Source of the DNA: Mesorhizobium sp. NZP2077
GTDB lineage: Bacteria > Pseudomonadota > Alphaproteobacteria > Rhizobiales > Rhizobiaceae
DNA: 64,000 nt
Reading direction: 5' to 3'
NCBI RefSeq assembly: GCF_013170805.1
Contig: NZ_CP051293.1
Span: 4,036,001-4,100,000, forward strand
The notes under the pieces were generated by a model that saw nothing but the letters and a program-made list of their open reading frames with translations, did not search any database and was not told where the DNA came from. Within the stretch, counting starts at the first letter, position 1; the number at the start of each line of letters is the position of its first letter. The position numbers were made by a program, and so were the translations under genes. This document shows, one piece after another, positions 41,704 through 50,207 of the stretch.

Positions 41704-43275
41704 GTGAACCGTATGTTGCCAACTGCCTTTACCGCGCTGCTATTCTGCGCGCCCGCTTTCGGCCAGACCGTCGACAGCCAGGGGGCGAAGCAATTGTCCG
41801 ACGACCTGTCCCGCTATGTCGGCAAACAGGCGCTCGACAAGGGCATTCTGAAGGTTTCGGTCGAAGGCAACGCCTACAAGATCGCGTTCGATCTCCAGGC
41901 GCTTGCCGCGACCTTTCCCGCAGAGGGAAAGGTGAAACTCGACTTCGCGCCCTACGCTTTGCTGGTCAAGCCGCGCAGCGACGGCACCTGGGATGTCTCG
42001 ATGGATTTTTCGCAAAGCGGATCGTTCGAGTTCAACGGACCCGAGGGGCTGCAAAGCATGCAGTTCTCGGTCAAGGACGGCAAGGGTTCCGGCGTTTATG
42101 ACCCCAATCTGGCGGCCTTCATCAGCGGCGCCAGTTCGTTGGCCGGCATGACGATGGCATCGAAAGATGCCAAGCAGCAGGCGGAGGCCAGCACGGGCGC
42201 CGGCACGGCGACCATCGCCGCCACCAAGGCTGCCAATGGCGGCGTCGATTTCACCACGGCGCAGAAGATTTCGAATTTCGCCGAAACGATAAAATTGAAT
42301 GATCCTGAGAGCGGGCTGAATTTCCCGGTCACCATCAAGTCGCCGGAATTGTCGGTGGAAGCCAGTGGCAAGGGCGTGCAGACGAGGCCGCTGCTCGACC
42401 TCCTGGCATTTGCCGTGGCCAATGAGGACGAGCAGATGCTGAAGGCAAATCAGGCACAGCTGAAGTCGCTGCTGCTCGCCGCGCTTCCGGTGTGGGAGCG
42501 CATCGACGGCACCTATGGCTTCAAGGATTTCGCCGTCGACAGCCCGATCGGCACTTTCGGAGCGACGCAGCTCAGCACCGTGTTCGGCAGCGACGGCGTT
42601 TCCCAGAACGGCAGGATCACCTACGGCATCAAGGCGTCGGGGCTGACCGTGCCGCAGCAGCTCTTGCCGAGCTGGAGCGTGGCGTTGCTGCCCACCGATA
42701 TCGACCTCAATTTCGGCGGTGCCAATATCGATCTCGACAGCATGGCGAAGAAGGCGATCGAAGCCCTTGATCTCAATAAGAAGCCGCCGCTGTCGCCCGA
42801 GTTCGGCGACCAGCTCAAAGCCGACTTCCTGGCCAAAGCGCCGAAGGTCATCGTCGGCCACAGCACCGTGAAGAACAAGGATATGGAGATCGCGCTGGAA
42901 GGTGAGATGACAAGCTTCGGTGAGAAGCCCGACGCCAATCTCACGGTCGATGTCGCCGGCTTCGACAAGATCATGGCGCATCTGCAGGACGCGGCGAAGG
43001 CGGAGCCGGAGTTGGGTCAGTACGTGCCTGTCGCGCTCATGGCCAAGGGTTTTGCCAAGACGCTGCCGGACGGCCGGCTGGAATGGGCTGTCAGCACGAA
43101 GGCCGACGGCTCGGTCACCGTCAATGGCGTCATGCTGAAGCCCGCCGATCCGGCGGCAGACGACAGCGTCGACGACGGTGGCGGCGCGGACGATAGCGGC
43201 GGCGCCGACAATGGCGGTGGCGCCAATGGTGGCGGCGGCGATAATGGCGGGGCCGGTGCGAAACTCAATCCCTGA
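41704..43275 (+). CDS. Large exported protein with Gly/Asp-rich tail, function unknown
   Basis: This 523-residue protein has a signal peptide (RMLPTAFTALLFCAPAFG, cleavage near FG-Q). The body is a long beta-rich region (KLDFAPYALLVKPRSDGTWD, SPIGTFGATQLSTVFGSDGV) resembling DUF2125/DUF945-type periplasmic proteins, though I cannot make a firm match. The last 50 residues are low-complexity Asp/Gly/Ala repeats (DDGGGADDSGGADNGGGA). I prefer GTG 41704 because GGAG lies seven bases upstream; ATG 41713 is also possible. It is convergent with the HAD gene. Confidence 0.72.
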   Translation: MNRMLPTAFTALLFCAPAFGQTVDSQGAKQLSDDLSRYVGKQALDKGILKVSVEGNAYKIAFDLQALAATFPAEGKVKLDFAPYALLVKPRSDGTWDVSMDFSQSGSFEFNGPEGLQSMQFSVKDGKGSGVYDPNLAAFISGASSLAGMTMASKDAKQQAEASTGAGTATIAATKAANGGVDFTTAQKISNFAETIKLNDPESGLNFPVTIKSPELSVEASGKGVQTRPLLDLLAFAVANEDEQMLKANQAQLKSLLLAALPVWERIDGTYGFKDFAVDSPIGTFGATQLSTVFGSDGVSQNGRITYGIKASGLTVPQQLLPSWSVALLPTDIDLNFGGANIDLDSMAKKAIEALDLNKKPPLSPEFGDQLKADFLAKAPKVIVGHSTVKNKDMEIALEGEMTSFGEKPDANLTVDVAGFDKIMAHLQDAAKAEPELGQYVPVALMAKGFAKTLPDGRLEWAVSTKADGSVTVNGVMLKPADPAADDSVDDGGGADDSGGADNGGGANGGGGDNGGAGAKLNP

Positions 43276-43284
43276 GGATTTAAC

Positions 43285-43938
43285 CTAGAGCCCCAGCGCG
43301 CCTACGATCTTCGGCGCGGCTTCATGCCAGTCCTGGACGACGATGACATCGTCCGGGACCGAGGGCAGGAACGCGCGCAGCGAATTGTCGGCCATCAGGT
43401 GGAAAAGATTGGCGTCGGCGACCGATCCCCGTACCGACGCCAGATTGTGCGGCTGATCGTCGACGAAGACCACCGGCCGGCCGCTCTTGCCGCGCAGCCT
43501 GGCCACGGCCGGTCCCTTGGCCATCTCGGTGGTCAGCAGTGGATAGTTCAGACCCAGCGCATCGAGATGGGCACGGCGCACGGCGCGATGCCGGTGCGGC
43601 ATAGCCGTCAGCAGTATGATTTCCGCGCGGCCGCCAAGCCTTGCCAAGGCTTCCGCGGCGCCGTCGGTGATGCTTTGCCAATCGGCTTGCGCGTCGAAGA
43701 AATCGCCCAGAAGGGCCGCGACTTCGGGCTGTTCGATCAGCCGGCCGCTGGCCGTTTCGGCAATGTTGCCGGTCAGCCGGAAGGACGCTAGCGTCAGGCC
43801 ATAGCCGCGCGACTTGAGGAAATGCGGGAAGGGGCGGATGAATTCGAGCACGACGTCGTCGACGTCGAGCACCAGCAACGGCCGGTCGTCGTCGGCCAGT
43901 TCCTCGATCTGGCGCGCGGTCTCTGGATCATCGCTCAT
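43285..43938 (-). CDS. HAD superfamily hydrolase
   Basis: This 217-residue cytoplasmic protein has the haloacid-dehalogenase motifs: motif I LLVLDVDDVVLEF with the two Asp, motif II EIILLTAMPHRHR, and motif IV RPVVFVDDQPHNLASV. It is probably a phosphatase of unknown substrate. Its start overlaps the stop of the DUF3572 gene by four bases, so the two are one operon divergent from divK. Confidence 0.87.
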   Translation of the reverse strand: MSDDPETARQIEELADDDRPLLVLDVDDVVLEFIRPFPHFLKSRGYGLTLASFRLTGNIAETASGRLIEQPEVAALLGDFFDAQADWQSITDGAAEALARLGGRAEIILLTAMPHRHRAVRRAHLDALGLNYPLLTTEMAKGPAVARLRGKSGRPVVFVDDQPHNLASVRGSVADANLFHLMADNSLRAFLPSVPDDVIVVQDWHEAAPKIVGALGL

Positions 43939-44234
43939 ATGGAATGCTCATGGTTGTCGTCGCCGAGCGGCAGGGCGCGCAACGCCTTGCCGACCGCCGC
44001 CGGCGGCGTGCCGGTCTCCTCGGCAAAACGCATCAGCGTCGGCTCGTGGGCGAGAATGAACTGCAGCACGCCGGCCAGGAAACCCGGCTCGCCGGCGGCC
44101 CTGCGGATCGAATGCGCCTCTATTCCGGTGATCGCCAGAAAGCGCGGCAACAGCTCCGGATCCGAGGCGACGAAACCCAGCGCCTTCACGGCAAGGGTTT
44201 CCGCCTCTTCGCGCATTGACGTCGCGTTTGCCAT
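43935..44234 (-). CDS. DUF3572 family protein
   Basis: This 99-residue helical protein begins [20 protein letters not shown] and contains [20 protein letters not shown] and [20 protein letters not shown], the DUF3572 pattern. The family is found next to divK in many rhizobia, but its role is unknown. I use the ATG at 44234; the longer frame to 44387 has no ribosome site and reads as random sequence. It overlaps the HAD gene (ATGA). Confidence 0.87.
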   Translation of the reverse strand: MANATSMREEAETLAVKALGFVASDPELLPRFLAITGIEAHSIRRAAGEPGFLAGVLQFILAHEPTLMRFAEETGTPPAAVGKALRALPLGDDNHEHSI

Positions 44235-44482
44235 CACTACCTTCGGTATGTGGAATGAGTCTATTCCGCAGTAATGGCAAGAATTGCTTGCGGCAAGCCT
44301 TTTACAACACGGCGCGCCGTATGGACGCGCAGGAAAGCGAGGTGGAATTCGCGCTGCTTTGCAGCCCGAGGGTTTCCGTTTCGTCAATCATATTGCCGTA
44401 TAGTGAAGCAGGGTTTGGTGCGTTCAACCAGGGGCGCATGACGGCCACCTTCGATCGGAAGGACGGCCGGAACGGGATGTCG

Positions 44483-44854
44483 ATGCCTAAGAAGGTCATG
44501 ATCGTCGAGGACAATGAGCTCAATATGAAGCTCTTTCGGGACCTCATAGAAGCGAGCGGCTACGAAACGGTGCGCACCCGCAATGGTCTAGAGGCGCTCG
44601 ATCTGGCGCGTCAGCACCGGCCCGATCTCATCTTGATGGACATCCAGCTGCCCGAGGTGTCGGGGCTGGAAGTGACCAAATGGCTGAAGGAAGATGACGA
44701 TCTGCACGTCATTCCGGTCATCGCGGTGACCGCCTTCGCCATGAAGGGCGACGAGGAACGCATCCGCCAGGGCGGCTGCGAGGCCTATATTTCCAAGCCG
44801 ATCTCGGTGCCGCGTTTCATCGAAACCATCAAATCCTACCTGGGCGATGCCTGA
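44483..44854 (+). CDS. divK: Single-domain response regulator DivK
   Basis: This 123-residue receiver protein begins [20 protein letters not shown], has the phospho-accepting Asp in [15 protein letters not shown], Thr in [13 protein letters not shown] and Lys in YISKPISV. DivK is phosphorylated by PleC/DivJ-type kinases and controls CtrA activity and polarity in alphaproteobacteria. I take ATG 44483, which gives the family's usual start, over 44477. It is followed 33 bases later by pleD, the classic order. Confidence 0.93.
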   Translation: MPKKVMIVEDNELNMKLFRDLIEASGYETVRTRNGLEALDLARQHRPDLILMDIQLPEVSGLEVTKWLKEDDDLHVIPVIAVTAFAMKGDEERIRQGGCEAYISKPISVPRFIETIKSYLGDA

Positions 44855-44887
44855 TGTGCCATTCCAGCCGAGCCGGAGCCTTGTGAA

Positions 44888-46261
44888 ATGACTGCGCGGA
44901 TCCTCGTCGTCGACGACATCCCTGCCAATGTGAGGTTGCTGGAGGTTCGGCTGCTGGCCGAATATTTCGAGGTGCTGACCGCCACCAACGGGCCTGATGC
45001 GATCGAGACCTGCGAGAACGGCAAGGTCGATGTCGTGCTGCTCGACGTGATGATGCCCGACATGGACGGGTTCGAGGTCTGCCGCAGGCTGAAGAGCGAT
45101 CCGGCAACGTCGCACATCCCGGTGGTGATGATCACCGCGCTCGATCAGGTGTCCGACCGCGTGCGCGGGCTTGAGGCCGGCGCCGACGATTTCCTGACCA
45201 AGCCGGTCAACGACCTGCAGCTGATGACGCGCGTCAAGAGCCTGGTCCGGTTGAAGTCTCTCACCGACGAACTCAGGTTGCGCGCCTCGACGACGCGCAA
45301 CATCGGCATCGAAGAGCTGCTCAGCCGCAATTTCGCGTCCGAGGACACGACGCCGAAGGTGCTTTTGATCGATGAGCGCAAGTCCTCGGTCGAGCGGATC
45401 CAGAAGATGTTGCGCGATCGCGCCGATCTTGACGTCAACAGCGATCCGCATGCCGGGTTTTTCCAGGCAGCCGAGACATCCTATGAATGCGTGATGATCT
45501 CGACGGCCTTTGCCGATTTCGATCCGCTCAGGCTCTGCTCGCAGTTGCGCTCGCTCGACCGCACCCGTTTCGTGCCGATCATCCTTTTGGCGGATGAGGG
45601 CGAGGAGGAGCGCATCATCCGTGGCCTCGAACTCGGCATCAACGACTATCTGATGCGGCCGATCGACCAGCAGGAACTCACAGCACGGCTGCGCACGCAG
45701 GTGCGCCGCAAGCGCTACAACGACCAATTACGAGCTAGCGTCACCCAGACCATCGAGATGGCGGTGACGGACGGCCTGACCGGGCTGCACAACCGCCGTT
45801 ATCTCGACAGCCATCTGCAGACGCTGTTCGACCGCGCCGTGGCGCGGCGCCGGCCGCTGTCGGTGATGATCACCGATCTCGACCGCTTCAAGTCGATTAA
45901 TGACGCGCACGGCCATGATGGCGGCGACGAGGTGCTGCGGGAATTCGCCCGGCGGCTGCGCAAGAATGTCAGGGGTATCGACCTTGCCTGCCGGTTCGGC
46001 GGCGAGGAGTTCGTGGTGGTGATGCCGGACACTGATGGTGCGGTGGCCGAAAAAGTGGCCGAACGCATCCGCGCCGAAATCGCCCAGCAGCCCTTTGCCA
46101 TCGGTACCGATGGCAAGGCGATCGAGGTCACCGTCAGCGTTGGCGTGTCGTCGGTGCTGAAAGGTGTGGATACGGTGGCGGCGCTGATGAAGCGCGCCGA
46201 TCTCGCGCTTTACGAAGCCAAGAGCGGCGGCCGCAACCGCGTGGTTGCCAAAGCGGCGTAG
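44888..46261 (+). CDS. pleD: PleD diguanylate cyclase response regulator
   Basis: This 457-residue protein has two receiver domains and a GGDEF domain. The first receiver (1-130) has DVVLLDVMMPDMDGFEV and a Lys in FLTKPV. The second (about 150-270) is a degenerate adaptor that lacks the canonical phospho-Asp. The GGDEF domain (about 285-455) has DGLTGLHNRRYLD, DLDRFKSINDAHGHDGGD and RFGGEEFVVV, with an intact inhibitory site RGID. Phosphorylation-driven dimerisation makes cyclic di-GMP and controls polar development. It completes the divK-pleD operon. Confidence 0.94.
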   Translation: MTARILVVDDIPANVRLLEVRLLAEYFEVLTATNGPDAIETCENGKVDVVLLDVMMPDMDGFEVCRRLKSDPATSHIPVVMITALDQVSDRVRGLEAGADDFLTKPVNDLQLMTRVKSLVRLKSLTDELRLRASTTRNIGIEELLSRNFASEDTTPKVLLIDERKSSVERIQKMLRDRADLDVNSDPHAGFFQAAETSYECVMISTAFADFDPLRLCSQLRSLDRTRFVPIILLADEGEEERIIRGLELGINDYLMRPIDQQELTARLRTQVRRKRYNDQLRASVTQTIEMAVTDGLTGLHNRRYLDSHLQTLFDRAVARRRPLSVMITDLDRFKSINDAHGHDGGDEVLREFARRLRKNVRGIDLACRFGGEEFVVVMPDTDGAVAEKVAERIRAEIAQQPFAIGTDGKAIEVTVSVGVSSVLKGVDTVAALMKRADLALYEAKSGGRNRVVAKAA

Positions 46262-46309
46262 GCGTCAGCGACCGATTTTCCGGTCAATCCAACAAGGTTA
46301 GCTATTTAC

Positions 46310-46342
46310 CTTAATCCAAGCGATTCGCGAGCCTTGGTTAAG
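46310..46342. terminator. Hairpin downstream of pleD
   Basis: CTTAATCCAAG (46310-46320) pairs with CTTGGTTAAG (46333-46342), with one bulged base and a 12-base loop. It lies about 50 bases past the pleD stop. No T run follows directly, so it may be a weak terminator or an mRNA-stabilising 3' hairpin. Confidence 0.4.
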
Positions 46343-46423
46343 AAACTGTTGATTTTCATAAGCTCTTGCGCAAATGTGCAGGCCAAGAAGAAGCCGGCAC
46401 GAGGATAGATAGCCGGCTCGATC

Positions 46424-46498
46424 CTAGAAATACCCCATGATGCTCAGGTCCGCCGCATCTCCTGGGTCCGTGGGGTCGGCCGGCCGGCGCTGGCACAT
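46424..46498 (-). CDS. Possible 24-residue small protein gene
   Basis: The frame is MCQRRPADPTDPGDAADLSI followed by MGYF. It starts at ATG 46498 with a perfect GAGGAGG ribosome site (46504-46510) spaced five bases away. The stop TAG is followed on the same strand by a 7-bp stem-loop (46417-46392, AGCCGGC with GCCGGCT) and TTCTTCTT, which looks like a terminator. The peptide is acidic and Pro/Asp-rich with no membrane helix. No homologue comes to mind. It could instead be part of a small RNA. The strong translation signal and the terminator are the main support. Confidence 0.5.
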   Translation of the reverse strand: MCQRRPADPTDPGDAADLSIMGYF

Positions 46499-46557
46499 AG
46501 TGGCCTCCTCGTACCGCTGCCAAACGCCGACCGGCCCCCTTTGTTTCAAGCCTCCGT

Positions 46558-46583
46558 AAAAGCCCCGAAAGGGGCTTTTTTCT
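46558..46583. terminator. Strong rho-independent terminator
   Basis: AAAAGCCCC (46558-46566) pairs with GGGGCTTTT (46571-46579) around a GAAA tetraloop, followed by further T residues on the plus strand. It has A runs on its left arm, so it can also terminate from the other side. It separates the small minus-strand frame from the monooxygenase gene. Confidence 0.88.
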
Positions 46584-46798
46584 TACGCGGGAAAATCTGA
46601 ACAACGCCCCCTGGATCAGGGCGGCTTCAATTTCGGCCGCCCGACTCCGCCCGACTGCGAACATCTTTGGCGGTCGTTCATCCGGGGCGAGGAGAGCACC
46701 TCTCTCCATTTCATACATATGGCGCACAAGCGGCTTGCGGCAAGCCCTGCCTGTTCTCGTAGAACCGCGGCCCGAGCGAGCGGAAACGGGAGATGAGA

Positions 46799-48295
46799 AT
46801 GGGTGTTGTGTCGCCGGCAGACGGATTCCATCGGGATCATGCTGTGGTCATAGTCGGGGCCGGTCCGACCGGGCTGATGCTGGCCGGCGAACTCGCTTTG
46901 GCCGGTATCGATGTCGCCATCGTCGAGCGGCGGCCGAACCAGCAGCTGATCGGCTTGCGTGCGGGTGGCCTGCACGCACGCACCATCGAGGTGCTCGATC
47001 AACGCGGAATTGCCGACCGGTTTCTCTCCCAGGGGCAGCGCTTCCCGACCGTTGGCTTCCACATGATCCGGTTGGACATCGGAGATTTTCCGACGCGGCA
47101 CAACTATCTGCTGGCGCTGCGGCAAAACCATATCGAGCGGATATTGGCCGACTGGATCAGCGAGTTGGAGGTGCAGATCTACCGCGGACAGGACGTCACT
47201 GCCTTCGCGCAGGATGATGACGGCGTCGATGTGGAGCTGTCCGATGGCCTGTGGTTGAGGGCGCAATACCTAGTCGGCTGCGACGGAGGACGCAGCACTA
47301 TCCGCAAGGCGGCGGGCATCGAGTTTGCGGGACAGGATCCGACGATGAGTTGGATGATCGCCGAGGTCGAAATGTCCAGGGAGCCGGCCTTGGGCTTTCG
47401 CAGCGATGCCTACGGAATTCATGCGATAGGCAAGATCGAGGGAGGCGGCCGGGTGGCTGTCGTGCTGACCGAGCGGCAACTGACCATCGGCGGCGAACCG
47501 ACGCTCCGCGATCTCAGCGAGGCGCTGGTCGCGGTCTACTGTACCGATTTCGGGGTCCACAGCCCGACCTGGATCTCTCGGTTCACGGACACAACGCGCC
47601 AGGCTGCCGCTTACCGCGACAGGCGCGTCCTGTTGGCCGGCGACGCCGCCCATATCCATCCACCGATGGGCGGGCAGGGGCTCAACATTGGCGTGCAGGA
47701 CGCGGTCAATCTGGGATGGAAGCTGGCCCAGGTGGTCAAGCGGATATCACCGGAAAGCCTGCTCGACAGCTATCACGCCGAGCGTCATCCGATCGCCGCC
47801 CGCGTCCTGCGCAACGCGATGGCGCAGGTTGCGCTTCGTCGCATGGATGCCAGCACCAAAGCATTGAACGACATCTTTGCCGAACTGCTTGGCATGGAAG
47901 ATCCGCGCAAACGGATCGCCGCGGAGATGTCCGGTCTGGATATCCACTACGATCTCGGCGTGGGCCACCCGTTGCTTGGTCGGCGCATGCCCGACCTCGA
48001 CCTGATCACCGCCGGCGGCCCGGTGCGGCTCTTTTCCCTGCTTCACGATGCCTGGCCGGTGCTTCTCAATCTCGGTGAACCTGGCAGGCTGGACATTGCG
48101 CCTTGGGTGGACCGGGTTCGGCGGATCGAAGCTTTGTATGCCGATGCCTGGGAGCTTCCGGTGCTCGGGACGGTCGCCGCGCCCGACGCCGTCTTGATCC
48201 GGCCCGATGGCTATGTGGCCTGGGTTGGGACTGGAACCCGGGAGGGGCTGGCTGACGCGCTGACCATTTGGTTCGGACCGCCCGCCACGACTTAG
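46799..48295 (+). CDS. FAD-dependent aromatic monooxygenase
   Basis: This 498-residue class A flavoprotein hydroxylase has the GxGxxG FAD site in VVIVGAGPTGLMLAGELALA, the DG motif in LVGCDGGRSTIRKAAGI, and the GD motif in RVLLAGDAAHIHPPMGGQGL. A C-terminal thioredoxin-like domain of the phenol-hydroxylase/PheA group is suggested by the length and by LIRPDGYVAWVG. Relatives hydroxylate phenols, polyketides, rifamycins or tetracyclines, so the substrate is open. GGGAG is correctly spaced for the ATG at 46799, and the ATG at 46793 is too close to it. It is at the left end of the accessory block. Confidence 0.85.
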   Translation: MGVVSPADGFHRDHAVVIVGAGPTGLMLAGELALAGIDVAIVERRPNQQLIGLRAGGLHARTIEVLDQRGIADRFLSQGQRFPTVGFHMIRLDIGDFPTRHNYLLALRQNHIERILADWISELEVQIYRGQDVTAFAQDDDGVDVELSDGLWLRAQYLVGCDGGRSTIRKAAGIEFAGQDPTMSWMIAEVEMSREPALGFRSDAYGIHAIGKIEGGGRVAVVLTERQLTIGGEPTLRDLSEALVAVYCTDFGVHSPTWISRFTDTTRQAAAYRDRRVLLAGDAAHIHPPMGGQGLNIGVQDAVNLGWKLAQVVKRISPESLLDSYHAERHPIAARVLRNAMAQVALRRMDASTKALNDIFAELLGMEDPRKRIAAEMSGLDIHYDLGVGHPLLGRRMPDLDLITAGGPVRLFSLLHDAWPVLLNLGEPGRLDIAPWVDRVRRIEALYADAWELPVLGTVAAPDAVLIRPDGYVAWVGTGTREGLADALTIWFGPPATT

Positions 48296-48336
48296 CGAGA
48301 CGCTTTAGACCAGGAATAGTGCCGCAGGCCTTTGCG

Positions 48337-49332
48337 TCAGAAGCGTTCGCGATAATCACGCGGGTTTGTGCCGAGGACACGTAGAAAGCCGCGCCGCATC
48401 GTCTCTTCCGATCCGAAGCCGCAGCGGCGGGCCGTCTGGTTGACGGCCTGGCCCCGTTCCAGCATCCGTCGCGCCGCCTCGATCCGGATCTCCTCGATCG
48501 CGCGCGCAGGTGTGCGGCCCGTTGCCTCCCGATAGTGCCTGGAGAAGCTGCGCGGGCTCATATTGGCGCGCTCGGCCAGGTGCGGCAGCGAAAGGTCCCC
48601 GTCGAGATTGTCCTGGATCCAGCCATGCAGCCGCTCGAAGCGTTCGTCGCCTTGCTGCAGCTTCAGCGTCTGGCTGAACTGCGCCTGGCCACCGGGTCGT
48701 TTCAGGAAGACCACCAACTCGCGCGCCACCGCAAGCGCCACGCGCCGGCCAAGGTCGGCTTCGACGAACGAAAGGGCGAGATCTATGCCCGCCGTCACGC
48801 CTGCCGACGTCCAGACATTGCCGTCACGGATGAAGATCGGGTCGGGTTCGAGGCGGACCGCTGGAAAGCGCCGCGCGAACTCGGCGCAGCGTCCCCAGTG
48901 GGTAACCGCACGCCGGCCGTCGAGCAGTCCTGCCGTCGCCAGAAGCATGGCGCCGCTGCACACGGAAGCTGTTCGCGTGGCGTCGCGCGAGCGGCCGATG
49001 ATCCATTGGACGAGTTCGGGATCCTCGCAGGCCGCGTTGACGCCCCATCCGCCAGGCACGATCAGCGTGTCGATCTCCAGCCCGAGCACCGGCAGCGCCG
49101 CTGCCTCCAGCACGAGACCGGCCGATGTTCTGATCCGCGGCGAGGCAGCGACGACCGCGACCTCGTAGGGATTTGGCTCGCCGGCTTGCATCCTGAAGTC
49201 GTTGGCGCTGGCGAAGACTTGAAGCGGTCCGCTGACATCGAGGAGCTGGATGTCGGGATAGGCAAGAATTTCGATGCGGCGCATGGCGATTTGGCTTGAA
49301 ACGAGGGGTGATTGGCGATCGTGCCAAAACAT
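48337..49332 (-). CDS. GlxA family transcriptional regulator (DJ-1/PfpI domain plus AraC HTH)
   Basis: This 331-residue protein has an N-terminal DJ-1/PfpI-like domain (RIEILAYPDIQLLDVSGPLQ, DTLIVPGGWG, TASVCSGAMLLATAGLLDGR). A C-terminal AraC double helix-turn-helix follows at about residues 230-331 (LPHLAERANMSPRSFSRHYR, GFGSEETMRRGFLRVLG). GlxA-type regulators sense small metabolites through the DJ-1 domain. It is divergent from the isonitrile hydratase homologue, with about 40 bases between starts, and probably controls it. ATG 49284 (MRRIEIL) is another possible start. Confidence 0.88.
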   Translation of the reverse strand: MFWHDRQSPLVSSQIAMRRIEILAYPDIQLLDVSGPLQVFASANDFRMQAGEPNPYEVAVVAASPRIRTSAGLVLEAAALPVLGLEIDTLIVPGGWGVNAACEDPELVQWIIGRSRDATRTASVCSGAMLLATAGLLDGRRAVTHWGRCAEFARRFPAVRLEPDPIFIRDGNVWTSAGVTAGIDLALSFVEADLGRRVALAVARELVVFLKRPGGQAQFSQTLKLQQGDERFERLHGWIQDNLDGDLSLPHLAERANMSPRSFSRHYREATGRTPARAIEEIRIEAARRMLERGQAVNQTARRCGFGSEETMRRGFLRVLGTNPRDYRERF

Positions 49333-49373
49333 GATGCCTTAGATTGGCTGGAGTCAACCCTATGGAGAGTTCC

Positions 49374-50069
49374 ATGACCCTTCGTTTCGGCATCCTCGTC
49401 TTCCCCAATGTTCAGCAGCTCGACCTCACCGGCCCTTACGAAGTCCTGGCGTCGGCAAAAGGCGCCGATGTGGAATTGATCTGGAAGGATCGCAATCCGG
49501 TGATGTCGTCGACCCGGCTGTCGCTCAACCCAACGGCGACCTTCGACGATTGCCCGCCGCTCGATGTGCTGTGCATTCCCGGTGGAGGCGGCGTCAACCC
49601 GCTGCTGGAGGACCAGGCCGTCCTCGATTTCGTGCGGGAGCGCGCTGCGCAGGCACGCTATATCACCTCGGTATGCAGCGGCGCCCTGGTGCTCGGTGCC
49701 GCCGGCCTGCTCAAGGGCAAGCGGGCGACGACGCATTGGTACGCGCATGATTTCCTCGCCGAGTTCGGCGCCATTCCCGTAGACGAGCGAATTGTCGAGG
49801 ACGGAAACGTGATAACCGCCGGCGGTGTCACTTCGGGGATCGATTTCGGTCTCGCCTTGGTCGCCAGGCTTCTCGGTCAGGCCGAGGCCGAAACGGTGCA
49901 ACTCTCGCTCGAATATGCCCCGGCTCCTCCGTTCCAATCGGGCACACCCGCACAGGCTTCGCCTCCCGTGCTGGCGGAGGCAAAGAAGCGGCTCGCGGGT
50001 TCGAGGCAGGTTCGCGAGAACATGTTCGCGCGCTGGCGAGCCACGCGCGCAACCGTCACGCCGGCGTAA
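49374..50069 (+). CDS. inhA: DJ-1/PfpI family protein, isonitrile hydratase homologue
   Basis: This 231-residue protein follows the sequence pattern I know for Pseudomonas isonitrile hydratase: VQQLDLTGPYEVLASAKG, LDVLCIPGGGGVNPLLED, the nucleophile Cys in YITSVCSGALVLGAAGLLKG, KRATTHWYAHDFLAEFGAIP and QLSLEYAPAPPF. That enzyme hydrates isonitriles to N-substituted formamides. I chose ATG 49374 because GGAGAG is correctly spaced; ATG 49362 is in frame. It is divergent from the GlxA-type regulator, which shares the same fold, and is followed by a strong terminator. The specificity assignment rests on sequence pattern only. Confidence 0.85.
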   Translation: MTLRFGILVFPNVQQLDLTGPYEVLASAKGADVELIWKDRNPVMSSTRLSLNPTATFDDCPPLDVLCIPGGGGVNPLLEDQAVLDFVRERAAQARYITSVCSGALVLGAAGLLKGKRATTHWYAHDFLAEFGAIPVDERIVEDGNVITAGGVTSGIDFGLALVARLLGQAEAETVQLSLEYAPAPPFQSGTPAQASPPVLAEAKKRLAGSRQVRENMFARWRATRATVTPA

Positions 50070-50085
50070 AGCCAAGCTTGAACTG

Positions 50086-50123
50086 ACGGGCCGAACGGCG
50101 CCATGGCGCGCCGTTCGGCCCGT
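50086..50123 (+). terminator. Terminator after the isonitrile hydratase gene
   Basis: A perfect 15-bp stem, ACGGGCCGAACGGCG pairing with CGCCGTTCGGCCCGT around an 8-base loop, is followed by CCTCGTTTCGG. It lies 16 bases after the stop and separates the isonitrile hydratase unit from the GntR promoter. Confidence 0.82.
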
Positions 50124-50137
50124 CCTCGTTTCGGCTG

Positions 50138-50176
50138 TTGACAGGTCCCTCCGTCTGTGCAGAATTGGTTGGACCA
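50138..50176 (+). promoter_or_regulatory. Promoter and FadR-type operator of the GntR gene
   Basis: TTGACA (50138-50143) and AGAATT (50161-50166) are 17 bases apart, a good sigma-70 promoter. TGGTTGGACCA (50166-50176) fits the TGGT-N3-ACCA operator of FadR-subfamily GntR regulators and lies just past the -10 box over the expected transcription start. A partial second copy (TTGGACCA) follows at 50177-50184. Autorepression is likely. The placement argues against translation starting at GTG 50157, which lies within the promoter. Confidence 0.75.
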
Positions 50177-50207
50177 TTGGACCACTTTTGTGCTTCGGGG
50201 AGGATTT

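Larger units (their letters stand above)
46262..46798. other. Interval between pleD and the monooxygenase gene
   Basis: These 537 bases lie at the left edge of the proposed accessory block. They contain two hairpins after pleD (46270-46285 and 46310-46342), a possible 24-codon gene on the minus strand with its own stem-loop, a strong terminator (46558-46583), and about 215 bases before the monooxygenase start. That last part includes a 25-codon frame (46719-46796) whose stop overlaps an in-frame upstream ATG of the monooxygenase; it lacks a ribosome site. No tRNA was seen. Confidence 0.6.

Noticed and set aside
46719..46796. 25-codon leader frame ahead of the monooxygenase
   Set aside because: It overlaps an alternative start but lacks a ribosome site and shows no control-codon pattern.
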